Positions 61,763 through 64,000 of a stretch of 64,000 nucleotides of DNA are shown one piece after another (positions within the stretch are counted from its first letter, which is position 1; each line of letters begins with the position of its first letter). The translations under genes and the position numbers were made by a program. Source of the DNA: Cupriavidus sp. (GTDB taxonomy: Bacteria > Pseudomonadota > Gammaproteobacteria > Burkholderiales > Burkholderiaceae); NCBI GenBank assembly GCA_031180665.1, contig JAPSLP010000003.1, forward strand, positions 186,001 to 250,000, read 5' to 3'. Under the pieces are notes generated by a model. That model was given only the letters and a program-made list of their open reading frames with translations. It had not been told where the DNA came from and searched no databases.

Positions 61763-63742
61763 ATGCGATTCGATACCCTGTTGATAGCCAATCGCGGCGA
61801 GATCGCGCTGCGTGTGATACGAGCCGCCCGCGCACTCGGGCTGAGAACCGTCGCGACCTACTCGGACGCCGACGCGAAAGGTCGACATGTCCGCGAAGCG
61901 GACCTCGCCGTTCACCTCGGCCCACCGGAAGCGCACGCCAGCTACCGCAACATCGGCGCGATCCTGCGCGCCTGCGAGGTCAGCGGTGCGCAGGCGGTCC
62001 ATCCCGGCTATGGCTTCCTCTCGGAAAACGCCGACTTCGCGCGGGCCGTCACGCAGGCCGGCTTGACCTTCGTCGGCCCCAGCGCCGAAGTCATCGCGCT
62101 GATGGGCAACAAGGCGCGCGCCAAGGAAGCCATGCAGTCCGCCGACGTGCCGACCGTCCCCGGTGGGCAAGGCATGCGCACCGAACGCGAAGCTGCTGCG
62201 CTGGCGCGCTCCATCGGCTACCCGGTCATCCTGAAGGCAGCGGCTGGTGGCGGCGGCCGCGGCATGCGGCTTGCCCATACCGAGGCGGAGCTGCTGGCGG
62301 TGTTGCCGCTGGCACGTTCGGAGGCCTCGGGCGCATTTGGCTCGGATGAGCTGATCATGGAGAAGGCAATCGTCGATGCCCGCCATATCGAGATCCAGGT
62401 ACTGTGCGACACCGCCGGGAACTGCGTGCACCTGGGTGAGCGCGATTGTTCACTGCAGCGGCGCTATCAGAAGCTGGTCGAAGAATCGCCGTCGCCGGCG
62501 GTCGGCGCCGCCTTGCGCGAGCGCATGGGAGCGGTTGCAGTACGCGCCTGCCAGGCCATCGGCTACGTCGGCGCCGGCACGCTCGAGTTCCTGCTCCAGG
62601 GCGAGGACTTCTACTTCATGGAGATGAATACGCGCTTGCAGGTCGAGCATGGCGTGACCGAACTCGTCACGGGCATCGACCTGGTCCAGTGGCAGCTACG
62701 CATTGCACAGGGAGAGCCGTTGTCTTTGCGGCAGGAGGACGTCCGCTTTGCCGGACACGCCATCGAGTTGCGCATTTGCGCCGAGGATGCCGCCAATGGG
62801 TTCGTGCCACAGGTAGGTACCGTACGGGCTTGGCGCGAGCCGGGCACCATCCGTGTGGACAGCGCCCTGGAAGCGGGCATGGCAGTCAGTCCCTTTTATG
62901 ACTCGATGGTGGCGAAGTTCCTGGCATGGGCTCCCGACCGGGCGCAATGCATCGCCAAGCTGGCACTGGCATGCGAACAGACCGTGCTGCTCGGCCTGCA
63001 GACGAATCTCGGATTCCTGCGCCAGGCGATCCGGCATCCGTCGTTTCGCGCGGGGGAAATCACGACGGGCTTCCTGTCCACCGTCGATCCATCCGGCGCG
63101 GACTGGAGACCTGGACCCACGCCATTCGCCGATACGGCCGCGATCGTCGCCCTGCTCGGTTTGGCCCCCCGATCCGCGCCCATGGTGCCCGCGCTGATAC
63201 CCATGTCCGAACTGCTTGTCGAGCCGCCGCACGATACAGGCGACGATGGCAATCCCTACCTCGTCCGCGTACGGCACTTGCCCGATGGCACCATCGAAAT
63301 ACAGCGCTGGAGCGGCGATAGTGCGGAGGGCTCGCCGACTGCCTGCATCGTCGCGTCGATGTGCCGCGATGGAGACGACGTGGTGTTGGTGATCGACGGC
63401 CTGCGCCGGCGCTTGGCGGTCGCCATGGCCGACGCGATGACCGCTTGGGTGCAGGATGGGGCCAACAGCTGGTGCTACCGCCGCAGCACGCGGTTCCGTT
63501 CGCCGCGGACAGCTGACACCCCGGGCCTCGGACAAGTCCGTGCTCCGGTCAGCGGCCGCGTGGTGTCCGTCGAGGTGCAACCCGGCGGCACCGTCCATGC
63601 CCGGCAGACCGTGCTCGTACTCGAGTCGATGAAACTGGAAATGCCGATTGCGGCCGGGATGGCCGGAACGTTGAAGCGCATCGGTGCCGCCGCCGGCGAT
63701 CAGGTCAGTACCGGACAAATCCTGATGGAGATTGAACGATGA
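61763..63742 (+). CDS. acyl-CoA carboxylase alpha subunit (biotin carboxylase-biotin carrier)
   Basis: 659 residues. Biotin carboxylase: FDTLLIANRGEIALRVIRAA, KAAAGGGGRGMRLAH, GERDCSLQRRYQKLVEESP, MEMNTRLQVEHGVTE. A linker of about 150 residues leads to the biotinyl domain with ESMKLEM; Lys624 is biotinylated. It is the partner of the beta subunit at 58934. Size and layout fit MccA/AtuF. Its stop overlaps the next start by four bases. Confidence 0.94.
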   Translation: MRFDTLLIANRGEIALRVIRAARALGLRTVATYSDADAKGRHVREADLAVHLGPPEAHASYRNIGAILRACEVSGAQAVHPGYGFLSENADFARAVTQAGLTFVGPSAEVIALMGNKARAKEAMQSADVPTVPGGQGMRTEREAAALARSIGYPVILKAAAGGGGRGMRLAHTEAELLAVLPLARSEASGAFGSDELIMEKAIVDARHIEIQVLCDTAGNCVHLGERDCSLQRRYQKLVEESPSPAVGAALRERMGAVAVRACQAIGYVGAGTLEFLLQGEDFYFMEMNTRLQVEHGVTELVTGIDLVQWQLRIAQGEPLSLRQEDVRFAGHAIELRICAEDAANGFVPQVGTVRAWREPGTIRVDSALEAGMAVSPFYDSMVAKFLAWAPDRAQCIAKLALACEQTVLLGLQTNLGFLRQAIRHPSFRAGEITTGFLSTVDPSGADWRPGPTPFADTAAIVALLGLAPRSAPMVPALIPMSELLVEPPHDTGDDGNPYLVRVRHLPDGTIEIQRWSGDSAEGSPTACIVASMCRDGDDVVLVIDGLRRRLAVAMADAMTAWVQDGANSWCYRRSTRFRSPRTADTPGLGQVRAPVSGRVVSVEVQPGGTVHARQTVLVLESMKLEMPIAAGMAGTLKRIGAAAGDQVSTGQILMEIER

Positions 63743-64000
63743 CGGTTCGCCCTTTCGCCCTTGACGCTCTTCCCGCCGGCACTTCCCAAGGTCCGCGGCA
63801 GGTCCACATCGGTTGCGCCTCCGGATTCTGGGGCGACTCGCAGATCGCGGTTCCGCAATTGCTGACCGTGCCGCAGCTCAATTACATCGTATTCGACTAC
63901 CTCGCCGAAACGACCATGTCGATCCTGCAGCGGGCGCGGATGCGCAATGCCGAGCTCGGCTATGCCACCGACTTCGTGTCTGCAGTGATCCGGCCCCACC
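63739..64000 (+). CDS. acyclic terpene utilisation AtuA-type (DUF1446) protein, N-terminal part
   Basis: ATG 63739 overlaps the carboxylase alpha stop (ATGA). The 87 visible residues include GCASGFWGDSQIAVPQLL, YIVFDYLAETTMSILQRARM and GYATDFVSAV, the N-terminal signature of DUF1446/AtuA proteins. AtuA is essential for growth on citronellol-type terpenes in Pseudomonas, function not known. The frame continues past the window edge. Confidence 0.88.
   Translation, partial: MTVRPFALDALPAGTSQGPRQVHIGCASGFWGDSQIAVPQLLTVPQLNYIVFDYLAETTMSILQRARMRNAELGYATDFVSAVIRPH

Noticed and set aside
1..64000. CRISPR arrays, tRNA or rRNA genes, insertion sequences
   Set aside because: Reading through gave no regularly spaced repeats, no tRNA-like cloverleaf, no rRNA conserved blocks and no transposase motif; a dedicated tRNA search was not possible.

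Overview
The window is GC-rich, densely packed bacterial DNA that looks like a betaproteobacterium of the order Burkholderiales (Cupriavidus, Bordetella or Achromobacter-like). The signs are four intact periplasmic Bug/TctC-type solute receptors plus probable remains of others, many LysR/IclR/TetR/FadR/MocR regulators sitting beside catabolic operons, and runs of CoA-dependent catabolic genes. I saw no rRNA, tRNA, CRISPR array, insertion sequence or phage gene. The placement is an inference from gene content, not from a marker gene.

Layout. 1-6.8 kb: end of an aconitase-family dehydratase (large and small subunits), an isocitrate lyase/PEP mutase-family protein, an MFS acid transporter and a full-length pyruvate carboxylase. 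6.8-7.3 kb: decayed remains of an IclR regulator and a Bug gene. 7.3-14.9 kb: TetR repressor divergent from hyuA-hyuB and an NMT1/Tau-type ABC transporter. 14.9-20 kb: LysR divergent from HpcH aldolase, HisD-like dehydrogenase, SDR and Bug. 20.2-26.5 kb: LysR divergent from a tartrate pathway (ttuC-like, glycerate 2-kinase, pyruvate kinase, Bug). 26.5-28 kb: AraC-like ORF and frameshifted gene remains. 28-36.4 kb: FadR divergent from a LivK-type receptor, an APH-like kinase, an ACAD11-like dehydrogenase, SDR, CaiB/BaiF protein and acyl-CoA synthetase. 36.3-40.2 kb: LysR, a close paralogue of the first MFS transporter, and a maleylacetate-reductase-like alcohol dehydrogenase. 40.4-47.7 kb: gamma-glutamyltransferase, Bug, gabD, gabT and a divergent MocR regulator. 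48.2-64 kb: cyclase-like protein, IclR, Bug, then a long plus-strand acyl-CoA catabolic cluster that runs off the window edge inside an atuA-type gene.

The most interesting parts are the two CoA clusters. At 30.2-36.4 kb a separate small-molecule kinase precedes an acyl-CoA dehydrogenase bearing the ACAD10/ACAD11 signature, next to an SDR and an acyl-CoA synthetase. This is the gene set expected for activating a keto or hydroxy acid, phosphorylating the hydroxyacyl-CoA and eliminating phosphate, as in levulinate catabolism. At 51.4-64 kb an SDR plus hydratase 2 (an MFE-2 split in two), an alpha-methylacyl-CoA racemase-like protein, an SCP-x-type thiolase-like protein without the usual cysteine paired with a DUF35 protein, two acyl-CoA dehydrogenases, a biotin-dependent acyl-CoA carboxylase and AtuA together resemble peroxisomal branched-chain beta-oxidation joined to the acyclic-terpene (Atu) pathway.

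Regulation is unusually readable. Inverted-repeat operators were found for the TetR, one LysR, the FadR and the IclR regulators, and an orphan TetR-like operator precedes the carboxylase genes although no matching regulator gene lies in the window.
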